Positions 8,701 through 16,028 of a stretch of 64,000 nt of DNA are shown here, piece by piece. The position numbers were made by a program, and so were the translations under genes. Within the stretch, counting starts at the first letter, position 1, and each line of letters starts with the position of its first letter. The DNA comes from Virgibacillus ndiopensis (GTDB lineage: Bacteria; Bacillota; Bacilli; Bacillales; Amphibacillaceae): positions 930,001 through 994,000 of the forward strand of contig NZ_FZMZ01000006.1 of the NCBI RefSeq assembly GCF_900187325.1, read 5' to 3'. The notes under the pieces were generated by a model. The model searched no databases and was not told the origin of the DNA. It worked only from the letters and a program-made list of their open reading frames with translations.

Positions 8701-8949
8701 CCAATTCCATAAAGTTAAATTTCGCTTCTTCGTTAAAGTTGTTTTTTGAATTTTAGCTGAAATAAGTGTAGCGAAATATATATTCACTGGTTAATAATAC
8801 ATAGAAATTTAAATTTTACTAGAAAGGCTAATTTTGACTTTTTTAAGAAAATAATTTATCTTGTATTCGTAATAGCCCCGTGATGTCCTCCATCAATCTC
8901 CAATCAATACTCCAGATATTATTTACTGATCGTGATCGTATAGAAATTT
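8701..8949. other. AT-rich spacer upstream of the RAYT gene
   Basis: This stretch lies between two REP clusters and has no convincing gene, RNA or terminator. It is markedly AT-rich compared with the repeats. A promoter for the transposase gene could lie here but I cannot point to one. Confidence 0.4.
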
Positions 8950-8976
8950 GGGCGAGGGGACTGACCCTTTGTCCCG
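8950..8976 (+). repeat. REP copy abutting the RAYT ribosome-binding site
   Basis: The copy has halves GGGCGAGGGGAC and TGACCCTTTGTCCCG and ends exactly where the transposase ribosome site GGAGG (8976-8980) begins. A stem formed here in the mRNA could mask that site, so the element may limit transposase translation. The regulatory part is inference. Confidence 0.8.
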
Positions 8977-8991
8977 GAGGTGATTTGATGT

Positions 8992-9753
8992 ATGCCTAGA
9001 AAACAACGGAAGAAAAGTTATAATGGAATCTATCATATTATGCTACGTGGAATTAATAGACAAACTATTTTTGAGGATGATGAAGATAGGTTTAGGTTAT
9101 TGGAAACTGTAAAAAGGTTCAAAGAGATTAGCGAATTCAGGGTTTTTAGTTATTGTTTGATGGATAATCATATTCATTTGTTATTGAAAGAAACAGAGGA
9201 GACAGTTTCTAAAGTAATACAAAGAATTAGCTCAAGTTATGTATACTGGTATAATAATAAATATGAACGTTCCGGACATCTTTTTCAAGGAAGGTTTAGA
9301 AGTGAAAATGTAGAGAATATCCCTTACTTTTTAACAGTTTTACGCTATATACACCAAAATCCTGTGAAGGCCGGTTTAGCAAATAATGTGTTTGAGTGTA
9401 AGTGGACAAGCATCTATGAGTATGTCAGTCGAAGTCAATTGGTTGATATTGACTTAGGTTTAAGTTTATTTTCACCTAATAGAGGTAAAGCTATTGAATT
9501 GTTTGCTGCGTATATGCAAGTAACAAATGATGACAATTGTTTAGACGATTTTGTGAAAATAAGGTTGCCAGATAGTGCGGTTAAAAGTCGCTTAGTGGAA
9601 CTAGGGATTTCAACTAATAGTATGTTGCAGCAAATGGAAAAGAAAGATAGAGACAAAGTTATTTTGCAATTAAAAGAGCTTAGAGGTGTTTCAGCAAGAC
9701 AATTATCCAGAATAACAGGAATACCCAAAAGTGTTATAGACAGAGTTCGCTAA
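8992..9753 (+). CDS. rayt: REP-associated tyrosine transposase (RAYT, Y1/HUH family)
   Basis: The 253-residue protein is a Y1-type single-strand transposase relative. The metal-binding HUH motif is H60-I-H62 within MDNHIHLLLKE. The segment YNNKYERSGHLFQGRFRS (about 87-104) and the LRYIHQNPVKAG motif (117-128) are RAYT hallmarks. Y119 in that last motif aligns with catalytic Y115 of E. coli RAYT. Residues about 195-253 form a basic helical tail with a probable helix-turn-helix (VSARQLSRITGIPKSVIDRVR). RAYTs cut and join REP hairpins as single strands and are usually single-copy domesticated genes. Three or more REP copies lie within 110 bases on each side. The gene appears intact. The start is the ATG 11 bases after GGAGG. 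Confidence 0.93.
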   Translation: MPRKQRKKSYNGIYHIMLRGINRQTIFEDDEDRFRLLETVKRFKEISEFRVFSYCLMDNHIHLLLKETEETVSKVIQRISSSYVYWYNNKYERSGHLFQGRFRSENVENIPYFLTVLRYIHQNPVKAGLANNVFECKWTSIYEYVSRSQLVDIDLGLSLFSPNRGKAIELFAAYMQVTNDDNCLDDFVKIRLPDSAVKSRLVELGISTNSMLQQMEKKDRDKVILQLKELRGVSARQLSRITGIPKSVIDRVR

Positions 9754-9764
9754 TCAGGCAGGGT

Positions 9765-9855
9765 GGGACAGGGGGTCAGACCCTCTGTCCCGGGACGACT
9801 GATACCTTGACCAGAGTGAAAAAATGGGGACGCAGGGACTGACCCTCTGTCCCGG
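9765..9855. repeat. REP pair downstream of the RAYT gene
   Basis: 9765-9792 is a full copy (arms GGGACAGGGGGTC and GACCCTCTGTCCC) that begins 12 bases after the transposase stop. 9826-9855 is a second copy (GGGGACGCAGGGAC and TGACCCTCTGTCCCGG). The ribosome site of the next gene follows immediately. Confidence 0.85.
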
Positions 9856-9873
9856 AGAAGGAGGAAGGCAATC

Positions 9874-10797
9874 GTGAGGAAGTTGCGGATTGGAATGGTT
9901 GGATTGGGTGGGATTGCTCAGAAAGCGTATTTGCCAATTCTTACAAGAGAAATAGATTGGGAGTTTGTAGGGGCATTTTCACCGAGTGTAGCGAAAAGGA
10001 AGAAGATATGTGAGCAACATCGTATTCAGGATTTTGCCAGTTTAATAGCCTTATCACAGAGTTGTGATGCAGTTTTTGTGCATAGTTCAACAGACTCTCA
10101 TTTTGAAGTTGTCTCAGAACTCTTGAATAACGGAAAAGATGTTTATGTTGATAAGCCATTAGCTGCTACAATTTCAGAAGCAGAGAAGTTAATTGACATA
10201 AGTGAAAAGCATGGTAGAAAGCTAATGGTAGGATTTAATCGGCGTTTTGCCCCGATGTATATGGAAGCAAAGGAGAAAGCAAATCAACCGGTTTGGGTGC
10301 GCTTCGAAAAACATAGGGTAAAGGGGGTTGGTCCTAATTCAGTTGCATTCACAATGCTAGATGATTATATTCATTTGGTCGATACCGCTCGTTGGTTAGC
10401 AGGTGGAGATATACGGGTTATGTATAAAAATTTGCAGGTAAACGAAGTCAATCAACTAGTTTATGCACAGCATATTTATGAATCTTTCAATCAAGTTTCA
10501 TACACAACTGCAATGCATCGCAATGCTGGATCAAATCTCGAACAATTAGAACTGTTTTCGGACGGCATAGTTATTAGGGTTAAAAATTTACATACGATGG
10601 AGATAGAACAGGAGAATGCAGTGACAATGAAAACTCCTCCATCTTGGGAAACTGTAGGCAGACAGCGTGGTTTTGAAAACGCAATAAACCACTTTATTGC
10701 TTGTATTGAGAATGATAAACAGCCAATTGTTGACGGACTAGAAGGGTTAAAGACGCAAATAGCTGTAGAAGAATTGCTAAACGAACATAAAAATTAA
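9874..10797 (+). CDS. Gfo/Idh/MocA-family NAD(P)-dependent oxidoreductase
   Basis: The 307-residue cytoplasmic protein has the N-terminal nucleotide-binding motif IGMVGLGGIAQKAYLP (about residues 5-20), the DVYVDKPLAAT segment with the family lysine (near 93) and a C-terminal alpha/beta domain. These enzymes oxidise or reduce sugars, inositols or sugar derivatives. The substrate cannot be read from the sequence. The start is a GTG behind AAGGAGGA. It stands alone between two REP groups and has its own terminator, so it is a single-gene unit. A second family member at 24569 shows a different N-terminus. Confidence 0.85.
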   Translation: MRKLRIGMVGLGGIAQKAYLPILTREIDWEFVGAFSPSVAKRKKICEQHRIQDFASLIALSQSCDAVFVHSSTDSHFEVVSELLNNGKDVYVDKPLAATISEAEKLIDISEKHGRKLMVGFNRRFAPMYMEAKEKANQPVWVRFEKHRVKGVGPNSVAFTMLDDYIHLVDTARWLAGGDIRVMYKNLQVNEVNQLVYAQHIYESFNQVSYTTAMHRNAGSNLEQLELFSDGIVIRVKNLHTMEIEQENAVTMKTPPSWETVGRQRGFENAINHFIACIENDKQPIVDGLEGLKTQIAVEELLNEHKN

Positions 10798-10806
10798 ATG
10801 AGAATT

Positions 10807-10837
10807 AGCTCTTTACATTATGTAGAGAGCTTTTTTT
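10807..10837 (+). terminator. Intrinsic terminator after the Gfo/Idh/MocA gene
   Basis: AGCTCTTTACA (10807-10817) pairs imperfectly with TGTAGAGAGC (10821-10830), followed by seven T residues. It lies 10 bases after the stop codon. Confidence 0.75.
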
Positions 10838-10849
10838 ATGGGGAGGGGT

Positions 10850-10878
10850 GGGACAAAGGGACAGACCCCATGTCCCAC
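10850..10878. repeat. REP copy upstream of PTS locus 2
   Basis: Halves GGGACAAAGGGAC and AGACCCCATGTCCCAC; it lies between the preceding terminator and the regulatory region of the second PTS operon. Confidence 0.8.
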
Positions 10879-10880
10879 CA

Positions 10881-10945
10881 TGTAAGCGCTTAATCATTTC
10901 CGCTTGTTGGAGGAAAAAGAATGTGTGTAGATGTAAGCGGTTGTA
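10881..10945 (+). promoter_or_regulatory. Control region of PTS locus 2: two cre-like sites and a palindromic operator candidate
   Basis: TGTAAGCGCTTAAT (10881-10894) and TGTAAGCGGTTGTA (10932-10945) each match the cre consensus at 12 of 14 positions. Between them TTTCCGCTTGTTGGAGGAAA (10897-10916) resembles the palindromes upstream of PTS locus 1 and manP. I infer CcpA repression plus activation by a PRD regulator. The licB start is about 50 bases downstream. Confidence 0.45.
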
Positions 10946-10998
10946 TTTTACAATGAAGATACAGCAAGAGTAATACTAATTCGAGGAGGAAGTTTATC

Positions 10999-11307
10999 AT
11001 GAAACGTATATTATTAGCATGTTCATCAGGTATGTCTACTAGCCTTTTGGTGAAGAAAATGGAAGAAGCCGCAAAGGAAACAGAGGTTGAGGTTGAGATT
11101 TGGGCTGTGGCGCAGGATAAGGCGCCAACAGATATGGAGAAGGCGGATGTTTTATTAATTGGACCACAGATGAGGTTTATGAAGAAGAAGTTCGCTAAAA
11201 GAGCAGAAGAGGTTGGTATTCCACTAGATGTTATTGATCCTGTGGCATATGGACGAGTAGATGGAAAGGCAGTTTTGAACAAAGCCCTTGATTTAATTGG
11301 GGAGTAA
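10999..11307 (+). CDS. licB: PTS lactose/cellobiose-family IIB component (locus 2)
   Basis: The 102-residue protein starts MKRILLACSSGMSTSLLVKKM with phosphorylation cysteine C8, and continues with VLLIGPQMRFM, typical of LicB/CelA. It is the first gene of the second PTS operon, behind a strong GAGGAGG ribosome site and 21 bases before IIC. It differs enough from the locus 1 copy at 4015 to argue for an old duplication or separate acquisition and a different sugar. Confidence 0.92.
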   Translation: MKRILLACSSGMSTSLLVKKMEEAAKETEVEVEIWAVAQDKAPTDMEKADVLLIGPQMRFMKKKFAKRAEEVGIPLDVIDPVAYGRVDGKAVLNKALDLIGE

Positions 11308-11328
11308 ACAAAACAGGGGGAAACGATT

Positions 11329-12624
11329 ATGAACAATAAATTTATGCAATTTTTGGAGGATATTCTATTACCAATTGCAGACAAGTTAAACAACAATCGT
11401 TATTTATCTGCATTGCGTGATGGTTTCATGGTAGCATTGCCACTTATTATCTTTGGTTCCATATTTGTGGTTATTGCGAATTTACCATTCCTTGACAAGG
11501 TGATAAGCGAAGATGCGTATGCGGCATATCAAAATGCGTTAGGACCCGCATCCGCTGCAACTTTGAGTATTATGGGGATATTTGTCATCATCGGTATAGG
11601 GTATAAGCTGACCGAGCATTACAAGGGAGAAGCAATTTACGGTGGTGTTGTTGCATTTGCATCTTTTCTCATACTGACACCACAAGTACTTGAAGGAGTC
11701 TCCGGAGTTATTCCAACAGCAAGTCTAGGGGCACAAGGGATGTTCCTTGGGATTTTTACCGCCTTTATTTCTGCTGAACTGTATCGATTTTTTGTACAAA
11801 AAGATTGGACAATAAAAATGCCTGCCGGTGTTCCTGGAGCAGTATCGAAATCGTTTAGTGCACTGATTCCAATCACATTGACGCTTACTGTATTTTTACT
11901 CATTCGAATTATTTTCAGTTATACATCATTCGATACCGTGCAAAATTTTATTTATACGATTATTCAAGAACCGCTAACAGCATTGGGCAGCGGCTTACCA
12001 GCAACAATTGTCGCAGTATTATTGATTCAAGTGTTTTGGTTCTTCGGATTGCATGGCCAAATCATTGTAAACTCTGTATTTGATCCAATCTGGTATGCAT
12101 TAAATGATGAAAATTTAAGCGCATTCCAAGCTGGTACAGAGCTTCCAAACATTATTACAAAACAGTTTATTGATTCCTTTTTAGTTGGAATGGGGGGATC
12201 TGGGATGACCTTAGCTGTTGTTCTTTTAATCTTTATGATTGGACGAAGTAGGCAGCTGAAGGAAATTGGTAAATTGGGTGGCCCTTCTGGTTTTTTCAAT
12301 GTTAACGAACCAATCATTTTTGGTCTACCAATTATTATGAATCCATTAATAATCGTTCCATGGTTGTTAGCTCCCGTAGTTGTAACGATTATTACGTATT
12401 ATGCGATGGCGACTGGCCTCGTTCCACCACCTGCAGGAATTATTGTGCCATGGACAACACCACCGATTTTGAATGGTTTTCTAGCAACAGGTAATGCATG
12501 GCAGGGTGGGGTTTTACAAGCATTTAACCTGGCAGTAGTCATGGTCATCTGGTGGCCATTCTTAAAACTCCTAGACAAAAATTACTATGAAACAGAGAAA
12601 AAAGAAACGAAAAACGCGGGATAA
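11329..12624 (+). CDS. licC: PTS cellobiose-type IIC permease (locus 2)
   Basis: The 431-residue multi-spanning protein of the CelB/LicC family opens with MNNKFMQFLEDILLPIADKL and carries FFGLHGQIIVNSVFDPIW, NVNEPIIFGLPIIMNPLI and IIVPWTTPPILNGFLATG. It would bring in a beta-linked disaccharide such as cellobiose with phosphorylation. The adjoining GH1 and GH4 phospho-glycosidases fit that use. The transcript continues through two REP copies into the IIA gene. Confidence 0.9.
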   Translation: MNNKFMQFLEDILLPIADKLNNNRYLSALRDGFMVALPLIIFGSIFVVIANLPFLDKVISEDAYAAYQNALGPASAATLSIMGIFVIIGIGYKLTEHYKGEAIYGGVVAFASFLILTPQVLEGVSGVIPTASLGAQGMFLGIFTAFISAELYRFFVQKDWTIKMPAGVPGAVSKSFSALIPITLTLTVFLLIRIIFSYTSFDTVQNFIYTIIQEPLTALGSGLPATIVAVLLIQVFWFFGLHGQIIVNSVFDPIWYALNDENLSAFQAGTELPNIITKQFIDSFLVGMGGSGMTLAVVLLIFMIGRSRQLKEIGKLGGPSGFFNVNEPIIFGLPIIMNPLIIVPWLLAPVVVTIITYYAMATGLVPPPAGIIVPWTTPPILNGFLATGNAWQGGVLQAFNLAVVMVIWWPFLKLLDKNYYETEKKETKNAG

Positions 12625-12630
12625 GTTCAT

Positions 12631-12695
12631 GGGACAGGGGGACAGTCCCTCTGTCCCACCCAGAACCGGGACAGAGGGACTGACCCCTTGTCCCA
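12631..12695. repeat. REP pair inside PTS locus 2 (between IIC and IIA)
   Basis: Copies at 12631-12658 (GGGACAGGGGGAC, AGTCCCTCTGTCCCA) and 12668-12695 (GGGACAGAGGGAC, TGACCCCTTGTCCCA) fill the spacer between IIC and IIA. Neither has a T-run, so they may stabilise or trim the mRNA and change IIC:IIA expression rather than end transcription. Confidence 0.85.
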
Positions 12696-12727
12696 CCAAT
12701 ATTGCAGACTTCAGAGGTGAATGGCAC

Positions 12728-13033
12728 ATGGATAAATTGACAGAAATTGCTTTTCAGATTATTTTGTATGCTGGAAATGGTAAATCCAGCGCAATGGAGG
12801 CAATACAAGAGGCAAAAGCGGGTAATTTTGATGAAGCTGATAGATTGATTGAAGAAGCAAGTACGGAGTTAGGAAAGGCACATGGCTACCAAACTAATTT
12901 ACTTCAAGAGGAAGCAAGTGGTGAAGGGACTGGAGTTAACGTTATCTTGGTTCATTCACAGGATCATTTGATGACTTCCATGACGGTAAGAGATCTAGCT
13001 ATTGAAATTATTGAAATCTATCGAAACAAATAA
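12728..13033 (+). CDS. licA: PTS lactose/cellobiose-family IIA component (locus 2)
   Basis: The protein starts MDKLTEIAFQIILYAGNGKSS and contains LVHSQDHLMTSM with the phosphorylated histidine. The family length of about 102 residues supports the ATG at 12728, which follows AGAGGTGA. A longer in-frame reading from 12587 would begin with residues translated from the licC end and from the two REP copies (GQGDSPSVPP), so it is not real. The gene lies 14 bases before the GH1 gene. Confidence 0.92.
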   Translation: MDKLTEIAFQIILYAGNGKSSAMEAIQEAKAGNFDEADRLIEEASTELGKAHGYQTNLLQEEASGEGTGVNVILVHSQDHLMTSMTVRDLAIEIIEIYRNK

Positions 13034-13047
13034 AGGGTGGTAACGGT

Positions 13048-14433
13048 ATGTCTATAAATTATAAATTTCCAAGCGATTTCTGGTGGGGAAGTGCAACCTC
13101 CGCAACGCAAATTGAAGGCGCAGCAAATGAAGGTGGAAAAGGTGAAACTATTTGGGACTACTGGTATAAAACAGAGCCCAATCGTTTTTTTGACAATGTA
13201 GGACCAGAATCCACATCTGACTTTTATCATGTATATAAAGAAGATATTAACACAATGAAGGAAATTGGTCATAATACATTCCGCTTGTCTATATCATGGG
13301 CACGGTTAATTCCTGGTGGACGCGGGGAAGTTAACCAAGAAGCTGTAACATTTTATAATAATGTAATTGATGAGCTGCTTAGCAACGGGATTGAACCGTT
13401 TGTAAATCTTTTCCATTTTGATATGCCATTGGAATTACAAAATGAAGGTGGTTGGGAAAATCGAGAAGTAGTAGAAGCGTATGCAGACTATGCCAAAGAA
13501 GCGTTTAATCTGTTCGGAGATCGAGTCAAAAAATGGTTTACATTCAACGAACCAATTGTACCGGTAGAAGGTGGATACCTGTACGATTTCCATTATCCGA
13601 ATGTTGTCGATGCAAGACGTGCGGCACAGGTCGCTTACAACACGATGATTGCCCATGCTAAAGCAGTTGCGGCGTTTCGCGAATGTAACATCGATGGAAA
13701 AATAGGTATTATCTTAAACCTGACACCGTCATATCCGCGAAGCCAAAACCCTGCTGATCTAAAAGCATCGCGTATTGCAGATTTATTTTTCAACCGTAGT
13801 TTTCTTGATCCAGCCGTATTAGGGGAATATCCAGAAGAATTAATCGAGATCTTGCGTGAGCATGGTCAATTACCGGTTACGGAAAATAGTGACGGTGCAT
13901 TGTTAAAAGCGAATACAGCGGATATTCTTGGGGTGAACTACTATCAGCCGAGACGAGTTAAAGCGAAAGAGCATTTACCAAATCCATATAGCCCGTTCAT
14001 GCCGGACTGGTTTTTTGATAACTATGAAATGCCTGGTAGAAAGATGAACAAATACCGTGGCTGGGAAATCTATGAAAAAGGTATTTATGACATCATGATC
14101 AATCTAAAAGAGAATTATAGCAATATCGAGTCATTTATTTCTGAAAATGGTATGGGAGTCGAAGGTGAAAGTCGATTCATTCAAGATGGTGAGATTCAAG
14201 ACGATTACCGAATTGATTTTATTCGTGAACACTTAAAATGGCTGCATAGAGCGATTGAAGAAGGATGTAATGCAAAAGGGTATCATTTATGGTCATTTAT
14301 GGATAACTGGTCATGGATGAATGCCTACAAAAATCGTTACGGTTTTATTTCCGTTGATATTGAAACGAAGGAACGAACATGGAAAAAAAGTGCACATTGG
14401 ATAAAAACGGTTTCCGAGAATAATGGATTTTAA
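13048..14433 (+). CDS. GH1 6-phospho-beta-glucosidase
   Basis: The 461-residue family 1 glycosidase begins with FWWGSATSATQIEGA, has the acid/base motif WFTFNEPIVPVEGG near residue 165, and the nucleophile motif FISENGMG near 367. YHLWSFMDNWSWMNAYKNRYGF is the conserved C-terminal loop. It would hydrolyse phosphorylated beta-glucosides or beta-galactosides imported by the PTS encoded just upstream. Specificity between gluco and galacto forms is not certain from sequence alone. It has a GGGTGG ribosome site and is co-transcribed with the GH4 gene. Confidence 0.88.
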   Translation: MSINYKFPSDFWWGSATSATQIEGAANEGGKGETIWDYWYKTEPNRFFDNVGPESTSDFYHVYKEDINTMKEIGHNTFRLSISWARLIPGGRGEVNQEAVTFYNNVIDELLSNGIEPFVNLFHFDMPLELQNEGGWENREVVEAYADYAKEAFNLFGDRVKKWFTFNEPIVPVEGGYLYDFHYPNVVDARRAAQVAYNTMIAHAKAVAAFRECNIDGKIGIILNLTPSYPRSQNPADLKASRIADLFFNRSFLDPAVLGEYPEELIEILREHGQLPVTENSDGALLKANTADILGVNYYQPRRVKAKEHLPNPYSPFMPDWFFDNYEMPGRKMNKYRGWEIYEKGIYDIMINLKENYSNIESFISENGMGVEGESRFIQDGEIQDDYRIDFIREHLKWLHRAIEEGCNAKGYHLWSFMDNWSWMNAYKNRYGFISVDIETKERTWKKSAHWIKTVSENNGF

Positions 14434-14453
14434 CTAAACCTGAGGTGGTTAAC

Positions 14454-15773
14454 ATGAAGGGAATTAAAGTTGTTACAATTGGTGGAGGTTCAAGCTATAC
14501 ACCGGAACTGATTGAAGGATTCATTAAGCGATATGATGAACTGCCAATTCGTGAACTATGGCTGGTGGATATTCCTGATGGAAAAGAAAAATTAGAAATT
14601 ATCGGTGGCTTGGCAAAGCGAATGGTTGAACAGGCAAACATTCCAATGGACATTCATTTATCATTGAATCGCAGGGAAGCATTAGAGGGTGCTGATTTTG
14701 TCACAACGCAAATTCGGGTAGGAAATCTTCATGCACGTGCGAAGGATGAAACAATCCCTTTAAAATATGGTGTGATTGGTCAGGAAACGAATGGTCCAGG
14801 TGGGCTTTTCAAAGGGTTACGGACAATCCCTGTTATACTGGATATTTGCAAAGACATGGAGGAACTCTGCCCGAAAGCATGGCTGATTAATTTTTCCAAC
14901 CCTGCTGGAATGGTAACAGAAGCAGTGTTACGGTACAGTACTATTACAAGAACAGTAGGATTATGCAATGTACCAATTGGGATGCGGATGGGAGTTGCTG
15001 AAATGCTCGCGGTTGATCCAAGCAGAGTTCATATCGATTTTGCAGGATTGAACCATATGGTGTTTGGCCTGGAAGTGTATTTGGATGGTACGGTCGTCAC
15101 TGAAAAAGTTTTGGATAAGCTTACGAGTGGAGCAGGAATGACAATGAAAAATATTGTTGATCTTGGCTGGGAAAAAGATTTCATTAAAGCATTGAAGATT
15201 TTACCATGCCCGTATCACCGTTATTATTATCAAACTAGTAAAATGCTTGAGGAAGAACAACGCGATTTTGCAGAAAAAGGAACACGTGCACAGGTCGTTC
15301 AAAAATTGGAAAAAGAGCTATTCAAATTATATCGTGATCCAGAACTTACAATAAAGCCTCCACAATTAGAAGAACGGGGTGGAGCCTACTATAGTGATGC
15401 AGCTTGCAGTTTAATCAATTCCATTTATAATGATAAGCGTGATATTCAACCTGTTAATACAAGAAATAACGGAGCAATTGCAAGTATTCCAGACGATTCA
15501 GCGGTAGAAGTTAACTGCGTCATTACGAAGGATGGTCCCAAGCCCATTAGTGTCGGGGATTTACCAGTCGCGGTTAGAGGGCTTGTTCAGCAGATTAAGT
15601 CTTTTGAACGTGTAAGTGCCGAGGCTGCTGTGACCGGTGATTATCATCAGGCATTACTAGCGATGACAATAAATCCACTTGTTCCTTCAGATACGGTCGC
15701 CAAGGAAATACTGGATGAAATGCTAAACGCTCACAAAACATATTTACCTCAATTTTTTAACCCGGTTAGATAA
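14454..15773 (+). CDS. licH: GH4 6-phospho-beta-glucosidase (locus 2)
   Basis: This family 4 enzyme has the NAD motif VVTIGGGSSYTPEL, the segments TQIRVGN, NFSNPAGMVTEAV, GLCNVPIG and AGLNHMVFG, and about 440 residues as usual. It uses NAD and a divalent metal to cleave phospho-beta-glucosides. It follows GH1 by about 20 bases and ends the operon before a hairpin terminator. I choose the ATG at 14454 because GAGGTGG precedes it; the GTG at 14445 lies within that ribosome site. Having GH1 and GH4 enzymes side by side suggests more than one linkage or aglycone is handled. Confidence 0.88.
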   Translation: MKGIKVVTIGGGSSYTPELIEGFIKRYDELPIRELWLVDIPDGKEKLEIIGGLAKRMVEQANIPMDIHLSLNRREALEGADFVTTQIRVGNLHARAKDETIPLKYGVIGQETNGPGGLFKGLRTIPVILDICKDMEELCPKAWLINFSNPAGMVTEAVLRYSTITRTVGLCNVPIGMRMGVAEMLAVDPSRVHIDFAGLNHMVFGLEVYLDGTVVTEKVLDKLTSGAGMTMKNIVDLGWEKDFIKALKILPCPYHRYYYQTSKMLEEEQRDFAEKGTRAQVVQKLEKELFKLYRDPELTIKPPQLEERGGAYYSDAACSLINSIYNDKRDIQPVNTRNNGAIASIPDDSAVEVNCVITKDGPKPISVGDLPVAVRGLVQQIKSFERVSAEAAVTGDYHQALLAMTINPLVPSDTVAKEILDEMLNAHKTYLPQFFNPVR

Positions 15774-15800
15774 TGGGTTTGTAAACTGATTGGATGGATG

Positions 15801-15834
15801 GGTTCTGGTTCTTGTTTTGAATCAGAACCTTTTG
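15801..15834 (+). terminator. Intrinsic terminator of PTS locus 2
   Basis: GGTTCTG (15801-15807) pairs with CAGAACC (15823-15829), with TTC/GAA extending the stem, followed by TTTT. It lies about 30 bases after the GH4 stop. Confidence 0.75.
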
Positions 15835-15970
15835 GTGTATAGAATGGTATTGTATTGTTAACATAACCGACGAATTTAATCCCGCTTTACGGGTAGTAAG
15901 ATCTCGCGTTAAGATTTAAAAATAACCACGGGATCAACTGTTTGTAAAGGTTCGATTTGTTTATCTGACG

Positions 15971-15996
15971 TTCAGTGGGGAAAATGCGTCACTGAA
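15971..15996. repeat. Inverted repeat upstream of the second licR
   Basis: TTCAGTG (15971-15977) and CACTGAA (15990-15996) form an inverted repeat within the 255-base spacer before the regulator. The 11-mer ACTGAATGAGG at its right edge recurs at 20032-20042 just after manR. It may be a regulator site or a remnant of a second small repeat. A short stem CCCG-CTTTA-CGGG lies further upstream, near 15882. Confidence 0.4.
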
Positions 15997-16028
15997 TGAG
16001 GATACACTTTAGAAGGAGAAGAACCACT

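Noticed and set aside
12587-12727. N-terminal extension of the locus 2 PTS IIA gene
   Set aside because: It translates the end of licC in another frame plus two REP copies; the ATG at 12728 has a ribosome site and gives the family length.
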